Shown: piece after piece, positions 26,515 through 35,130 of the stretch
How positions within the stretch are numbered: position 1 is the stretch's first letter
Layout of the letters: every line of letters begins with the position of its first letter
Assembly: GCF_900112895.1 (NCBI RefSeq)
Contig: NZ_FONL01000012.1
Span: 1-64,000 of the forward strand
From: Succiniclasticum ruminis DSM 9236
GTDB lineage: Bacteria > Bacillota > Negativicutes > Acidaminococcales > Acidaminococcaceae
Length of the DNA stretch: 64,000 nt
Reading direction: 5' to 3'
The notes under the pieces: generated by a model
Told to the model about the DNA's origin: nothing
Databases searched by the model: none
The model's input: only the letters and a program-made list of their open reading frames with translations
Translations under genes and position numbers: made by a program

Positions 26515-28045
26515 AGCAATCATGATACAGGGCACCATGTCAAATGCGGGGAAAAGCCTGGTAACAGCTGCGCTGTGCCGGATTTTCCATCAGGACGGGA
26601 AACGGGTAAACCCTTTTAAATCCCAGAACATGGCCCTGAATTCCTTTATTACAGCGGAAGGCGCTGAAATGGGCCGGGCCCAGGTGGTGCAGGCCGAAGC
26701 GGCCGGGGTAAAACCCAGCGTGCTGATGAACCCGATCCTGCTGAAACCCACCAGTGACAGCGGCTCCCAGGTCATTGTCAACGGCGTGGCCATCGGCACG
26801 ATGCCGGCCGTAGAGTATTACAAGTATAAGACCAAGCTGATTCCCGATATCATGAAAGCGTATAATACCCTGGCAGAGCAGAGCGACATCATGGTCATTG
26901 AAGGCGCCGGCAGCCCGGCGGAAATCAATCTGAAAGCCCAGGATATAGTGAACATGGGCATGGCCAAAATGGCAAAGTCCCCTGTGTTGTTAGTAGCCGA
27001 TATTGACCGCGGCGGTGTGTTCGCTTCAATCTACGGAACCCTGATGTTGCTGGAACCGGAAGAACGGGCCATGGTGAAAGGCGTTATCATCAATAAATTC
27101 CGCGGCGATGTGAGTATTCTGAAACCCGGTCTGGACATGCTGGAAGAAAAGACCGGCATTCCGGTGATTGGTGTTCTCCCCATGATGAATGTGGATATTG
27201 AAGATGAGGACAGTTTATCGGAACGCCTGACCCAGGTGAAAAGTAAGAATGCATTAATTGACATCGCTGTAATCAAGTTCCCCCGTATGTCCAATTTTAC
27301 GGATTTCAATGTGTTTGAACTGATAGACGGTGTGTCCCTGCGTTATGTTAAGAGTACGGAAGAACTGGGAAATCCGGATATGATCATTCTCCCCGGCACC
27401 AAAAATACCATTGATGATTTGAAGTGGATGCGGCAGAACGGCCTGGAAACTGCCGTGCTGCATAAAGCGAATAACGGCACGGTAGTCTTTGGTATCTGCG
27501 GCGGGTATCAGATGCTGGGCCGCAGCCTGTCCGATCCATTCGGTTATGACAGCGGGCATGCGGGAAGCGTGACTACCGGCATGGCCCTGCTGAATACGGA
27601 AACGGAATTTGTGGAGAAAAAACGCACCATCCAGATGAAAGGACATTTTAACCGGGTGGAAGGTATTTTTTCCGGTTTAAGCGGCAGGGAATTTTACGGA
27701 TATGAGATCCACAGCGGTATAACCAGACTGGAAGAAACGAAAGCATTGAATACGGTGGAGCCCATCAACGAGAAGGCGGAGCCGTTTGCGGAAGGAAGCC
27801 AGACGGTGCGGAGCGGAATGCAGGTTTACGGAACCTATATCCACGGCATATTTGACGGGGAAGGCATTGCCGCAAAAATCGTAGAAGCGCTGCTGGCCAG
27901 AAAAGGCCTGAGCATGGACGATGTCAAGGTAATAGATTACCAGGAATACAAACAGCATCAGTATGACCTGCTGGCCCAGAGTGTTCGTGAGCATCTGGAT
28001 ATGGAAAAGGTTTATGCAATCGTAGAAAAAGGGCTGGACGAATAG
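26507..28045 (+). CDS. cbiP: Adenosylcobyric acid synthase CbiP
   Basis: ATP- and glutamine-dependent amidation of the b, d, e and g side chains of adenosylcobyrinate diamide. N-terminal ATPase domain: IMIQGTMSNAGKS, NPFKSQNMALNS, IEGAGSPAEINL and DIDRGGVFAS. C-terminal glutamine amidotransferase domain: ILPGTKNTIDDL, catalytic Cys in GICGGYQMLG, GYEIHSG and YIHGIFDG. Length 512 is normal. I use ATG 26507, preceded by AAAGAGAG. It overlaps the ApgM-like gene by 8 nt. Confidence 0.96.
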   Translation: MAKAIMIQGTMSNAGKSLVTAALCRIFHQDGKRVNPFKSQNMALNSFITAEGAEMGRAQVVQAEAAGVKPSVLMNPILLKPTSDSGSQVIVNGVAIGTMPAVEYYKYKTKLIPDIMKAYNTLAEQSDIMVIEGAGSPAEINLKAQDIVNMGMAKMAKSPVLLVADIDRGGVFASIYGTLMLLEPEERAMVKGVIINKFRGDVSILKPGLDMLEEKTGIPVIGVLPMMNVDIEDEDSLSERLTQVKSKNALIDIAVIKFPRMSNFTDFNVFELIDGVSLRYVKSTEELGNPDMIILPGTKNTIDDLKWMRQNGLETAVLHKANNGTVVFGICGGYQMLGRSLSDPFGYDSGHAGSVTTGMALLNTETEFVEKKRTIQMKGHFNRVEGIFSGLSGREFYGYEIHSGITRLEETKALNTVEPINEKAEPFAEGSQTVRSGMQVYGTYIHGIFDGEGIAAKIVEALLARKGLSMDDVKVIDYQEYKQHQYDLLAQSVREHLDMEKVYAIVEKGLDE

Positions 28046-28132
28046 ATAAGGGATTGTCTTGCCGGCCGGAGTTGTGCTGGTATGAAAACACTGACTGACG
28101 TTTTCTGAAATTCAGAGGGAGAAGTACTTTAC

Positions 28133-28669
28133 ATGGATAAAAGTAAATTAGGCCTGATCCATATTTATACAGGTAATGGAAAGGGAAAGACTACTGCTGC
28201 GTTAGGTCTGATTTTGCGTGCCAGCGGAAGAGGATTGAAGGTTGTCCTGGGGCAGTTTCTGAAAGGCCGGGAAACCGGAGAACTGCGCACCCTTGCGTTA
28301 CTGCCGGGAGTAACGGTGTTCCGTGGCAAACCGCTGACCAAATTTTCGTTCCAGATGAATGAACAGGAAAAAGCGGAAGTGCTGAAAATCCATAACGCGT
28401 TTATACAGGAACTGGCTTCGCATTGCCGGAAAGAAGAGACAGACCTGCTGGTGCTGGATGAGGTGATCGGCGCCTGTGGTACTCATCTGTTGGATGAAAG
28501 TCTGCTGATTGATTTTCTGAAACACAAGCCGGAACATCTGGAAGTGGTGATGACAGGACGTAATCCGTCGCCGGAGCTGTTGGAACTGGCTGACTATGTT
28601 TCAGAGATTTGCAAACGTAAACATCCTTTTGACAGAGGAATTCCTGCCAGGGAAGGAATTGAAAAATAG
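28133..28669 (+). CDS. cobO: Corrinoid adenosyltransferase CobO (BtuR/CobA type)
   Basis: Transfers the 5'-deoxyadenosyl group from ATP to cob(I)yrinic acid diamide or cobalamin. The P-loop is YTGNGKGKTTAALGL near residue 12. The rest follows the CobA fold (LVLDEVIGACGTHLLD, then VVMTGRNPSPELLELADYV and KHPFDRGIPAREGIEK). Length is 178 residues. It lies 87 nt after cbiP. No obvious terminator lies between cbiP and cobO, so it is probably the last gene of the long transcript. Confidence 0.94.
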   Translation: MDKSKLGLIHIYTGNGKGKTTAALGLILRASGRGLKVVLGQFLKGRETGELRTLALLPGVTVFRGKPLTKFSFQMNEQEKAEVLKIHNAFIQELASHCRKEETDLLVLDEVIGACGTHLLDESLLIDFLKHKPEHLEVVMTGRNPSPELLELADYVSEICKRKHPFDRGIPAREGIEK

Positions 28670-28690
28670 GTAAATGATACGGAAGATATA

Positions 28691-28719
28691 TTGTCGTTAT
28701 TTTTTTGTTTGCGTATAAT
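28691..28719 (+). promoter_or_regulatory. Promoter of cbiC
   Basis: TTGTCG at 28691-28696 and consensus TATAAT at 28714-28719 are 17 nt apart, downstream of cobO and about 95 nt before cbiC. This suggests cbiC can be made apart from the riboswitch-controlled operon. Confidence 0.6.
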
Positions 28720-28815
28720 AATATTGTTGTCAGAATCCGGGTTGCCGGAGTCAAAAGGTGCAAAAGTATGGAAGCCGTATCATCGGTAAGAATTCATTAA
28801 ACAAGGAGGTACCAC

Positions 28816-29463
28816 ATGAACCTGGAAAATGTACTGCCAATGGATATCGAAAAGCGCAGCTTTGAAATTATTACAGAAGAATTAGGCGAGTTAAAATTGG
28901 ATCCGGATAAAGAAAGCATCATCAAGCGCTGCATCCACACCGCAGCGGATTTTGATTATGCCCGCACCATGCGGTTCAGCGACAATGTGGTGGCAGACAC
29001 GCTGGCCGTTATGAAAAACGGGGGATTTACTATTGTTACGGACACCAAGATGGCCCAGACCGGCATCAACAAAGCCGCGCTTGCCAAACTGAACGGTAAC
29101 GCCGTCTGCTTTATGAGCGACCCGGACGTGGCGGCCCGCGCAAAAGAAGCGGGCAGCACCCGCGCTGCGGCCTGCATGGAAAAAGCAGCAACGCTGCAGG
29201 GACCGGTCATCATTGCGATCGGCAACGCGCCTACTGCACTGGTGCGTCTGGATGAACTTGTCAAAGAAGGAAAAATCAAACCGGTTCTGGTCATCGGTGT
29301 GCCGGTCGGTTTTGTTAACGTGGTGCAGTCCAAAGAAATCATTATGGCCAGCGGAGTTCCGTACATCGTGGCCGTTGGCCGTAAAGGCGGCAGCAACGTG
29401 GCGGCCGCTATCTGTAATGCGCTGATGTACAAACTGACCAGCGAACAGACGAACAGGAAATAA
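28816..29463 (+). CDS. cbiC: Cobalt-precorrin-8 methylmutase CbiC
   Basis: Moves the methyl group from C11 to C12 to give cobyrinate. The 215-residue product has the catalytic His in RCIHTAADFDYA, followed by VTDTKMAQTGINK, AIGNAPTALVRLDEL, VIGVPVGFVNVVQSKE and AVGRKGGSNVAAA. A perfect AAGGAGG lies 7 nt ahead of the ATG. It is the last gene of the locus and has its own promoter, with no second riboswitch recognisable upstream. Confidence 0.96.
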   Translation: MNLENVLPMDIEKRSFEIITEELGELKLDPDKESIIKRCIHTAADFDYARTMRFSDNVVADTLAVMKNGGFTIVTDTKMAQTGINKAALAKLNGNAVCFMSDPDVAARAKEAGSTRAAACMEKAATLQGPVIIAIGNAPTALVRLDELVKEGKIKPVLVIGVPVGFVNVVQSKEIIMASGVPYIVAVGRKGGSNVAAAICNALMYKLTSEQTNRK

Positions 29464-29472
29464 GTTTTTTCA

Positions 29473-29504
29473 CAGCTGCGGATTGTTCTGCAGCTGTTTT
29501 TTTT
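29473..29504 (+). terminator. Rho-independent terminator ending the cobalamin locus
   Basis: CAGCTGC at 29473-29479 pairs with GCAGCTG at 29490-29496, followed by T8. Confidence 0.88.
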
Positions 29505-29524
29505 ACGAAAAATGCTGTTTTTAG

Positions 29525-29553
29525 TTAGCATTTTTCCTGAGATGTGGTATAAT
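29525..29553 (+). promoter_or_regulatory. Extended -10 promoter of the ferredoxin-nitroreductase gene
   Basis: TATAAT at 29548-29553 preceded by TGG (extended -10) with TTAGCA at 29525-29530, 17 nt spacing. Confidence 0.6.
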
Positions 29554-29618
29554 ACAAAATATCGTTTTTTTCCTTAAAAACGGAAGACAGAGTTCACAGG
29601 GTCTGGAGGGTTGGCAGA

Positions 29619-30440
29619 GTGCCGGTAATGGATTTAATAAAAGTTAATCGGAATAAATGTGTAAAGTGCGGGTTGTGTGTGGCAGACTGTCCTGCCTGTA
29701 TCCTGGATATGGGGGAGAACGGCCCGGAATGCAATGTGGACCGGGGATGTATGAGCTGCGGGCACTGTGTGGCAATCTGCCCTACGGGCGCCATGGATAA
29801 TAAATATACGCCGCGGGAAGAAATGACTCCGGTTCCCCCGTCGATCATATCGGAACAACAGGCTTATGATTTTCTCCGCTCCCGCCGCAGCGTGCGCCTG
29901 TTCAAACCGCAGCCACCGAAACAGGAAGATGTGTTAAAGCTGTTGGATATCTGTCGGTACGCGCCCACTGCAGGAAACAGTCAGAGCATGTATTTTACGG
30001 TGATCTCCAATCCGGACACGCTGGCAGCGATCCGCAGGACGACTGCTGACTGGATGGCGGAAGAAGTAGAAAAAGAAACGGTGAACAAACGGTATTTCAA
30101 AGCGGTATTGCATACATTTCATGAAAAAAAGGTTGATATTATCGGTCGCAACGCGCCGATGCTCATCTTTGTATCAACAAGGCGCCTGAATGTGACGGGA
30201 GTAAGCAACAGCGAGCAGTGCCTGGCCTATGCGGAACTGTTTGCGCCTGCCATCGGTCTGGGAACGACGATCGCCGGGTTCATCCAGGCCTGCGGCATTG
30301 CCGGATACAAACCGCTGCTGGACCTGGTGGGAATTCCGCCGAAACAGAAACTGGTGGGTTGTATGATGGTCGGTTACCCAAGGGTTAAGTATAAACTGAT
30401 GCCGGAACGCCAGCATTTGAAATGTGAATTCAGAGAATAG
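29619..30440 (+). CDS. Ferredoxin-fused nitroreductase-family flavoprotein
   Basis: FMN-dependent oxidoreductase fused to an N-terminal two-cluster ferredoxin module. Residues ~10-60 hold two [4Fe-4S] motifs (CVKCGLCVADCP and CMSCGHCVAICP). The nitroreductase domain follows (RRSVRLFKPQPPKQED, APTAGNSQSMYFTVI, and a C-terminal GYPRVKYK). Reduced ferredoxin clusters probably feed the flavin; the natural electron acceptor is unknown. I use the GTG start at 29619 because GGAGGG (29605-29610) lies 8 nt upstream, whereas ATG 29628 would be 17 nt away. It is monocistronic. Similar proteins are common in strict anaerobes. Confidence 0.88.
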   Translation: MPVMDLIKVNRNKCVKCGLCVADCPACILDMGENGPECNVDRGCMSCGHCVAICPTGAMDNKYTPREEMTPVPPSIISEQQAYDFLRSRRSVRLFKPQPPKQEDVLKLLDICRYAPTAGNSQSMYFTVISNPDTLAAIRRTTADWMAEEVEKETVNKRYFKAVLHTFHEKKVDIIGRNAPMLIFVSTRRLNVTGVSNSEQCLAYAELFAPAIGLGTTIAGFIQACGIAGYKPLLDLVGIPPKQKLVGCMMVGYPRVKYKLMPERQHLKCEFRE

Positions 30441-30452
30441 AACACAGAGAAC

Positions 30453-30490
30453 ACCAGCCTGTACTTTTAAAGAGGTACAGGCTGGTTTTT
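30453..30490 (+). terminator. Rho-independent terminator
   Basis: ACCAGCCTGTAC at 30453-30464 pairs with GTACAGGCTGGT at 30475-30486 (12 bp), followed by T5. Confidence 0.9.
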
Positions 30491-30504
30491 GTTTGAATTA
30501 GTAT

Positions 30505-30533
30505 TTGAGATATTGACATTGAAGTGTTATAAT
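30505..30533 (+). promoter_or_regulatory. Promoter of the ABC transporter operon
   Basis: TTGAGA at 30505-30510 and TATAAT at 30528-30533 are 17 nt apart. A TTGACA (30513-30518) lies inside the spacer, too close to this -10 to pair with it. No convincing Fur box was found. Confidence 0.6.
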
Positions 30534-30606
30534 CAAATCATAAAGAACTTGCGGTTCGTAATAAAGGCAAGTTGTTATTGTTTGTTAAAAATGGGAGGAA
30601 GAGAGA

Positions 30607-31656
30607 ATGAAAAAATCAGTAGCATTTTTAGCAACAGCATTATTGTCACTGTCCATGTTGTTCAGCGGGTGCGGCGGCGGTGACAAAAAGGCTGAAGGTC
30701 CGAAACCGGATAACGCGGCAAAAGAACTGACTGTATACACTGCCCGCTCCGAAAGCCTGAATAATGCGGTAATCAAAAACTTTGAAAAAGATACCGGCAT
30801 TAAAGTAAATGTTGTGGTAGCGGGCACCGGCGAAGTAGTAAAACGTGTGGCTTCCGAAAAAGCGAATCCGCTGGGCGACGTTTTATGGGCTGGCAGTGAA
30901 GCGATGCTGGCCTCCAAAAAAGACCTTTTCATGGAATATGTTTCCAAAGAAGACCCGAACATGATGGAGGAGTTCCGGAACAGTACGAAATTCTTCACAC
31001 CGGCATTCTCCGATCCTACAGTCATGGTCGTAAACAAAAAGATGAAGGGCGACATGAAGATTGAAGGCTTTGGCGACCTGCTGAATCCGGCGTTGAAAGA
31101 TAAAATCGCATTCGGCGACCCGGTAAACTCTTCTTCTGCGTTCCAATCTCTGGTTGTAATGCTGTATGATATGGGGAATGGCGATCCCTTCAGTAAAGAA
31201 GCCTGGGATTATTGCGATAAATTCCTGAAACAGCTGAACGGCAAGATGATGAACAGCTCCAGCCAGGTTTATAAAGGCGTGGCAGGCGGAGAATATATTG
31301 TAGGCCTGACCTGGGAAGATCCGGCTGCGACACTGGTTAAGAGCGGCGCTCCGGTTGAAGTTGTATTCCCTAAAGAAGGCGCTTTGTACGCTCCCCAGTC
31401 TGTGCAGATTATCAAAAACTGCAAGCATCCCGAAAACGCGAAAAAGTTTGTCGACTATATGCTGAGCGAAAAGATCCAGAACCTGGTGGGCACCACGCTG
31501 ACGGTCCGCCCGCTGCGGAAGAACGCCAAACTGGCTGACTACATGACTCCTGCCAGCAAGATCAAAATCGCTCCGAAATTCAACGAAAAATGGGTTTCCG
31601 AAAACAAAGAAAAATTCACCAAGGAATTCACCAAACACCTGGAAAAATCCATGTAA
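30607..31656 (+). CDS. Iron-type ABC transporter substrate-binding lipoprotein
   Basis: Extracytoplasmic solute receptor of the FbpA/AfuA-like type 2 periplasmic-binding family. A lipoprotein signal is clear: basic MKK start, hydrophobic core and the lipobox FSGC with Cys at residue 22. The mature protein begins with an acidic/basic linker, then ELTVYTARSES (the typical first strand), VLWAGSEAML and GLTWEDPAATLVKSG. Relatives bind Fe(III), phosphonates or sugar phosphates, so the ligand cannot be fixed. GGGAGGA lies ahead of the ATG. Encoded upstream of its ATPase and permease, with a hairpin between. Confidence 0.88.
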   Translation: MKKSVAFLATALLSLSMLFSGCGGGDKKAEGPKPDNAAKELTVYTARSESLNNAVIKNFEKDTGIKVNVVVAGTGEVVKRVASEKANPLGDVLWAGSEAMLASKKDLFMEYVSKEDPNMMEEFRNSTKFFTPAFSDPTVMVVNKKMKGDMKIEGFGDLLNPALKDKIAFGDPVNSSSAFQSLVVMLYDMGNGDPFSKEAWDYCDKFLKQLNGKMMNSSSQVYKGVAGGEYIVGLTWEDPAATLVKSGAPVEVVFPKEGALYAPQSVQIIKNCKHPENAKKFVDYMLSEKIQNLVGTTLTVRPLRKNAKLADYMTPASKIKIAPKFNEKWVSENKEKFTKEFTKHLEKSM

Positions 31657-31716
31657 CTGTAAAACGGCATAAGGAACTGCGGGGTCATTCCGTAATCAAT
31701 TTGTGCTGAAGCTATG

Positions 31717-31748
31717 AATGGCGCCAATATACCAATTGGCGCCATTTT
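31717..31748 (+). terminator. Intra-operon hairpin between receptor and ATPase genes
   Basis: A perfect 12-bp stem, AATGGCGCCAAT (31717-31728) with ATTGGCGCCATT (31735-31746) and a 6-nt loop, followed by a short interrupted T stretch. It probably acts as a leaky terminator or an mRNA 3'-end stabiliser that raises receptor over transporter levels. Confidence 0.7.
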
Positions 31749-31769
31749 GTTATACAAAGGAGAATTCTG

Positions 31770-32924
31770 ATGAGCGTTTCCATTGATATTGATAATGTAA
31801 TCAAAAAATATGAAGATACAATCGTAATCAACGGTCTGTCCCTGAAGATCCATCCGGGAGAATTCTTTACCTTATTAGGCCCCTCCGGTTGCGGGAAGAC
31901 TACCTTATTGCGCATGATTATCGGCTTTAACTCCATCGAAGGAGGCACGATAAAAGTCGATGATAAAGTCATTAACAACATCCCGGTCAATAAGCGCAAT
32001 ATGGGCATGGTGTTCCAGAATTACGCAATTTTTCCCCATATGTCCGTTTTTGACAACGTGGCTTTCGGTCTGAAACAGCGCCAAGTGCCTGCGGCGGAAA
32101 TTGAAAAATCGGTTGTTGAAATTCTGGATGTAGTCAAGATCGGGCACTTGAAAGACCGTATGCCTACACAGCTGTCCGGCGGTCAGCAGCAGCGCGTGGC
32201 CCTGGCCAGGGCTATTGTAATCCATCCCCAGGTGCTGCTTATGGACGAACCATTGTCCAATCTGGATGCGAAACTGCGTGTCGAAATGCGTAATGCCATT
32301 AAAAACATCCAGCAGCAGGTGGGGATTACAACGGTATATGTTACCCATGACCAGGAGGAAGCCCTGGCGGTTTCCGACCGTATTGCCGTTATGAATGACG
32401 GCGTCATCCAGCAGGTCGGGTCTCCCCAGTACATTTATCAGCGGCCTGCCAACCGATTTGTATCGACGTTTATCGGTCTGTCGAATATTTTTAAGGCTGT
32501 TGTCAGGAAAGCCGGTGCGCAGCATATCCTGTCCTTTGGAAAATACCAGGTTCCCATGCAGACGCTGGACGCTGCCGCTGTTGCAAAATACGCGGAAACC
32601 TGCGGCGCGGCGGACATCCCCGTAACCGTTGCCGTCCGTCCGGAAGAGTTTACCGTGCATATGGACGGGGAAGGCCTGGACGCGGTGGTGAATTACAGCG
32701 TGTTCCTGGGGATTTCGACACATTACTTCCTGACCATGGCCGACGGCCAGGAGGTGGAAGTCATCACACCTTCGGATGTGGGGCGGATCATTCCCAACAA
32801 TACGGCTGTTAAATTGCGCGTTGAAGCAGAACGCATTAATGTATTTACAGAGGACGGGATGCAGTCGCTGATCATTCAGACAGAAGATATTAACGGCAGG
32901 CGAATTGGTGGTGAGGACGCATGA
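31770..32924 (+). CDS. ABC transporter ATP-binding protein (FbpC/PotA type)
   Basis: Cytoplasmic ATPase energising the adjoining permease. Walker A GPSGCGKTT, Q-loop VFQNYAIFP, signature LSGGQQQRVALARA, Walker B VLLMDEPLSNLD and H-loop VTHDQEEA are all intact. The C-terminal ~140 residues are a TOBE-type regulatory domain as in iron, polyamine and sugar importers. AAAGGAG precedes the ATG. The stop overlaps the permease start by 4 nt. Confidence 0.95.
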   Translation: MSVSIDIDNVIKKYEDTIVINGLSLKIHPGEFFTLLGPSGCGKTTLLRMIIGFNSIEGGTIKVDDKVINNIPVNKRNMGMVFQNYAIFPHMSVFDNVAFGLKQRQVPAAEIEKSVVEILDVVKIGHLKDRMPTQLSGGQQQRVALARAIVIHPQVLLMDEPLSNLDAKLRVEMRNAIKNIQQQVGITTVYVTHDQEEALAVSDRIAVMNDGVIQQVGSPQYIYQRPANRFVSTFIGLSNIFKAVVRKAGAQHILSFGKYQVPMQTLDAAAVAKYAETCGAADIPVTVAVRPEEFTVHMDGEGLDAVVNYSVFLGISTHYFLTMADGQEVEVITPSDVGRIIPNNTAVKLRVEAERINVFTEDGMQSLIIQTEDINGRRIGGEDA

Positions 32925-34570
32925 AGAAGCCAAACATCTGGACCGGGTTTACGCTGGCAATACTGTGCTTTTTCCTTTTGTTTGTAGTGTACCCGCTGTT
33001 TCTGATCATGTATCAGAGCGTGGTTGATCCCGAGACCCACGCGCTGACCTTCGATTACTTTACAAAGTTTTTCGGCCGCAAGTTCTACTGGAGCACGCTG
33101 GTCAACAGCTTCAAGGTAACTATCTGCGCGACACTGCTGGCGGCCATTATCGGTCTGCCCATGGCTTATGTTTTGCGCAGCTTTAAAATCCCTTACAGCA
33201 AATATGTCAATATTTTAATCGTAATCTCGTACCTGTCGCCTCCTTTCATCGGCGCCTATGCATGGATCCAGCTGCTGGGACGCAACGGTTTTATTACGCA
33301 GCTGGTCAACAGCCTGTTTGGCGTCCAGTTCGGAGGCATTTACGGGTTTGCGGGCATCGTCCTTGTTTTTTCACTGCAGTCATTCCCTTTGATTTACATG
33401 TATGTTTCCGGCGCCTTAAAGAATCTGGACAGTTCTCTGAATGAAGCGGCGGAAAGCCTGGGCTGCAACGCATTCCAGCGGGTGACACAGATCATCCTTC
33501 CGCTGGTCATGCCATCCCTGCTGGCAGGTTCCCTGCTGGTGTTCATGCGGGTGTTCTCAGACTTCGGTACGCCTATGCTGATCGGGGAAGGGTTTAAGAC
33601 GTTCCCGGTTTTGATTTACACCCAGTTCATGGGCGAAGTCAGCACGGACGATCATTTTGCGGCGGCCCTGTGCGTAATCGTCGTTGTGATTACACTGTTC
33701 CTGTTCTTCCTGCAGCGCATCGTAGCAAAACGCTACTCCTATGCGATGACGGCCTTAAAACCCATGCAGCCGGTACAGGCGAAAGGAAGCCAGAAATTCT
33801 TCGCGTATCTGTTTGTCTTCGGCGTAGCGTTTATCGCCATGCTTCCCCAGCTGACAGTTATCTTTACTTCTTTCCTGGAAACGGTGGGGGGCGCAGTGTA
33901 TACCGGGAAATTCTCTTTGATGAATTATGAGAATACGCTGTTTTCCAAAGATAATATTTCGATTTTCAACACCTATGCCTTTGGGTTATGCGCTATCGGT
34001 ATCGTAGTAGTCCTGGGCATCCTGATCTCGTATCTTACCGCGCGGAAACCGTCCCTGCTGACAAATATTCTGGATACGCTGACCATGTTCCCGTATATCA
34101 TCCCGGGTTCTGTGTTAGGTATCGCGCTGCTGTCGGGTTTCAATTCGGGGATTCTGGTTCTGTCCGGCACGGCTCTCATTATTATCATTTCCCTGACAAT
34201 CAGGCGCATGCCTTATACAATCCGTTCCAGCACGGCAATCATTTCCCAGATTTCTCCCAGCGTGGAAGAAGCGGCAATCAGTTTGGGCGCCAGCGAATTT
34301 AAATCCTTCCGTAAGATTATGGTACCGATGATGCTTCCGGGCGTACTGGCCGGCGCAATCATGAGCTGGATCACCCTGATCAGCGAATTGAGTTCCAGCA
34401 TCATCTTATATACCAGCAGTACCAGCACCCTGACGGTTGCGATTTATGCGGAAGTCATCCGCAGTAACTTCGGCAATGCCGCGGCGTATTCTACGATTCT
34501 GACACTGACTTCCATCGTATCCCTGTTGATATTCTTCCGTCTCACCCATAACGAAGATGTCAGCGTTTAA
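32921..34570 (+). CDS. Fused ABC transporter permease (two BPD domains)
   Basis: Inner-membrane channel of the iron-type importer. The 549-residue protein contains two tandem permease domains, each with about six helices and an EAA loop (EAAESLGCNAFQRVTQIILP near residue 170 and EAAISLGASEFKSFRKIMVP near residue 450), as in FbpB/SfuB-type permeases. It overlaps the ATPase gene by ATGA. No obvious terminator was seen after it; the next gene lies 150 nt on with its own AT-rich upstream region. Confidence 0.93.
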   Translation: MKKPNIWTGFTLAILCFFLLFVVYPLFLIMYQSVVDPETHALTFDYFTKFFGRKFYWSTLVNSFKVTICATLLAAIIGLPMAYVLRSFKIPYSKYVNILIVISYLSPPFIGAYAWIQLLGRNGFITQLVNSLFGVQFGGIYGFAGIVLVFSLQSFPLIYMYVSGALKNLDSSLNEAAESLGCNAFQRVTQIILPLVMPSLLAGSLLVFMRVFSDFGTPMLIGEGFKTFPVLIYTQFMGEVSTDDHFAAALCVIVVVITLFLFFLQRIVAKRYSYAMTALKPMQPVQAKGSQKFFAYLFVFGVAFIAMLPQLTVIFTSFLETVGGAVYTGKFSLMNYENTLFSKDNISIFNTYAFGLCAIGIVVVLGILISYLTARKPSLLTNILDTLTMFPYIIPGSVLGIALLSGFNSGILVLSGTALIIIISLTIRRMPYTIRSSTAIISQISPSVEEAAISLGASEFKSFRKIMVPMMLPGVLAGAIMSWITLISELSSSIILYTSSTSTLTVAIYAEVIRSNFGNAAAYSTILTLTSIVSLLIFFRLTHNEDVSV

Positions 34571-34720
34571 CACATCCGGCTTTCAAAAATCTTTTCACAT
34601 AAAAGTCAAGATATGAATCGCCTTATAATGATATAATAACCTTGTTATGTACGGGTTTACTAATTATCTTACAAAGACAGGTTAAATTAAAGACAAGGCA
34701 GTAAAGGAGGATATCTCAAC

Positions 34721-35122
34721 ATGGCAAAATATTTAGGCGGCACGGACAGCCGGCAGGAAGAAGTTAAGGCGGAACTGATTACCCCGGGTTTGCTGAGCAA
34801 TGACTTTGTCTTAAATGTATCTACCGGTATTTTTTCTTCAGAGAAAATCGGCATTAAAGATAATATTTCATATTATGAAGAAGTCACTCAGGAAAACGAA
34901 AAGAAGTTCAGCCTTGGCTGGGGAATTGTCGGACTTGCCATCTTTGGCCCGCTGGGCGCTTTGGCCGGCGCGATTCTTGGCGGCGACAACAAAACCTGGC
35001 ATGTGGTGGCTGCCCAATTGGAAAACGGGTTACGGTTTGTCGTCCAGCTGGATCAGGATGAGTTTGTCAAATGGGTAAACCTGATGCCCCATAAGGAAGC
35101 TCCTTCCGGCGAAGAAGTATAA
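34721..35122 (+). CDS. Conserved hypothetical protein with one glycine-rich membrane segment
   Basis: I do not recognise this 133-residue protein. A soluble N-terminal part of about 65 residues is followed by one glycine-rich hydrophobic segment (WGIVGLAIFGPLGALAGAIL, about 67-86) and a polar C-terminal part (TWHVVAAQLENGLRFVVQL) that looks like a small beta domain. There is no signal peptide. The glycine-rich segment recalls membrane segments of glycine-zipper proteins. AAGGAGG precedes the ATG. The lipoprotein gene that follows begins 8 nt after its stop, so they are probably cotranscribed. Confidence 0.7.
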   Translation: MAKYLGGTDSRQEEVKAELITPGLLSNDFVLNVSTGIFSSEKIGIKDNISYYEEVTQENEKKFSLGWGIVGLAIFGPLGALAGAILGGDNKTWHVVAAQLENGLRFVVQLDQDEFVKWVNLMPHKEAPSGEEV

Positions 35123-35130
35123 ACATACCT

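Noticed and set aside
28099-28118. CodY-box-like sequence before cobO
   Set aside because: Four mismatches and no separate promoter visible for cobO.
30505-30540. Fur-type iron box at the ABC transporter promoter
   Set aside because: Only a loose AT-rich imperfect palindrome; does not fit the GATAATGAT repeat pattern.
31905-32933. 342-codon open frame on the minus strand opposite the ABC ATPase
   Set aside because: It lies fully opposite a well-conserved ATPase, has no ribosome site and no recognisable motifs; it is a shadow of codon bias.
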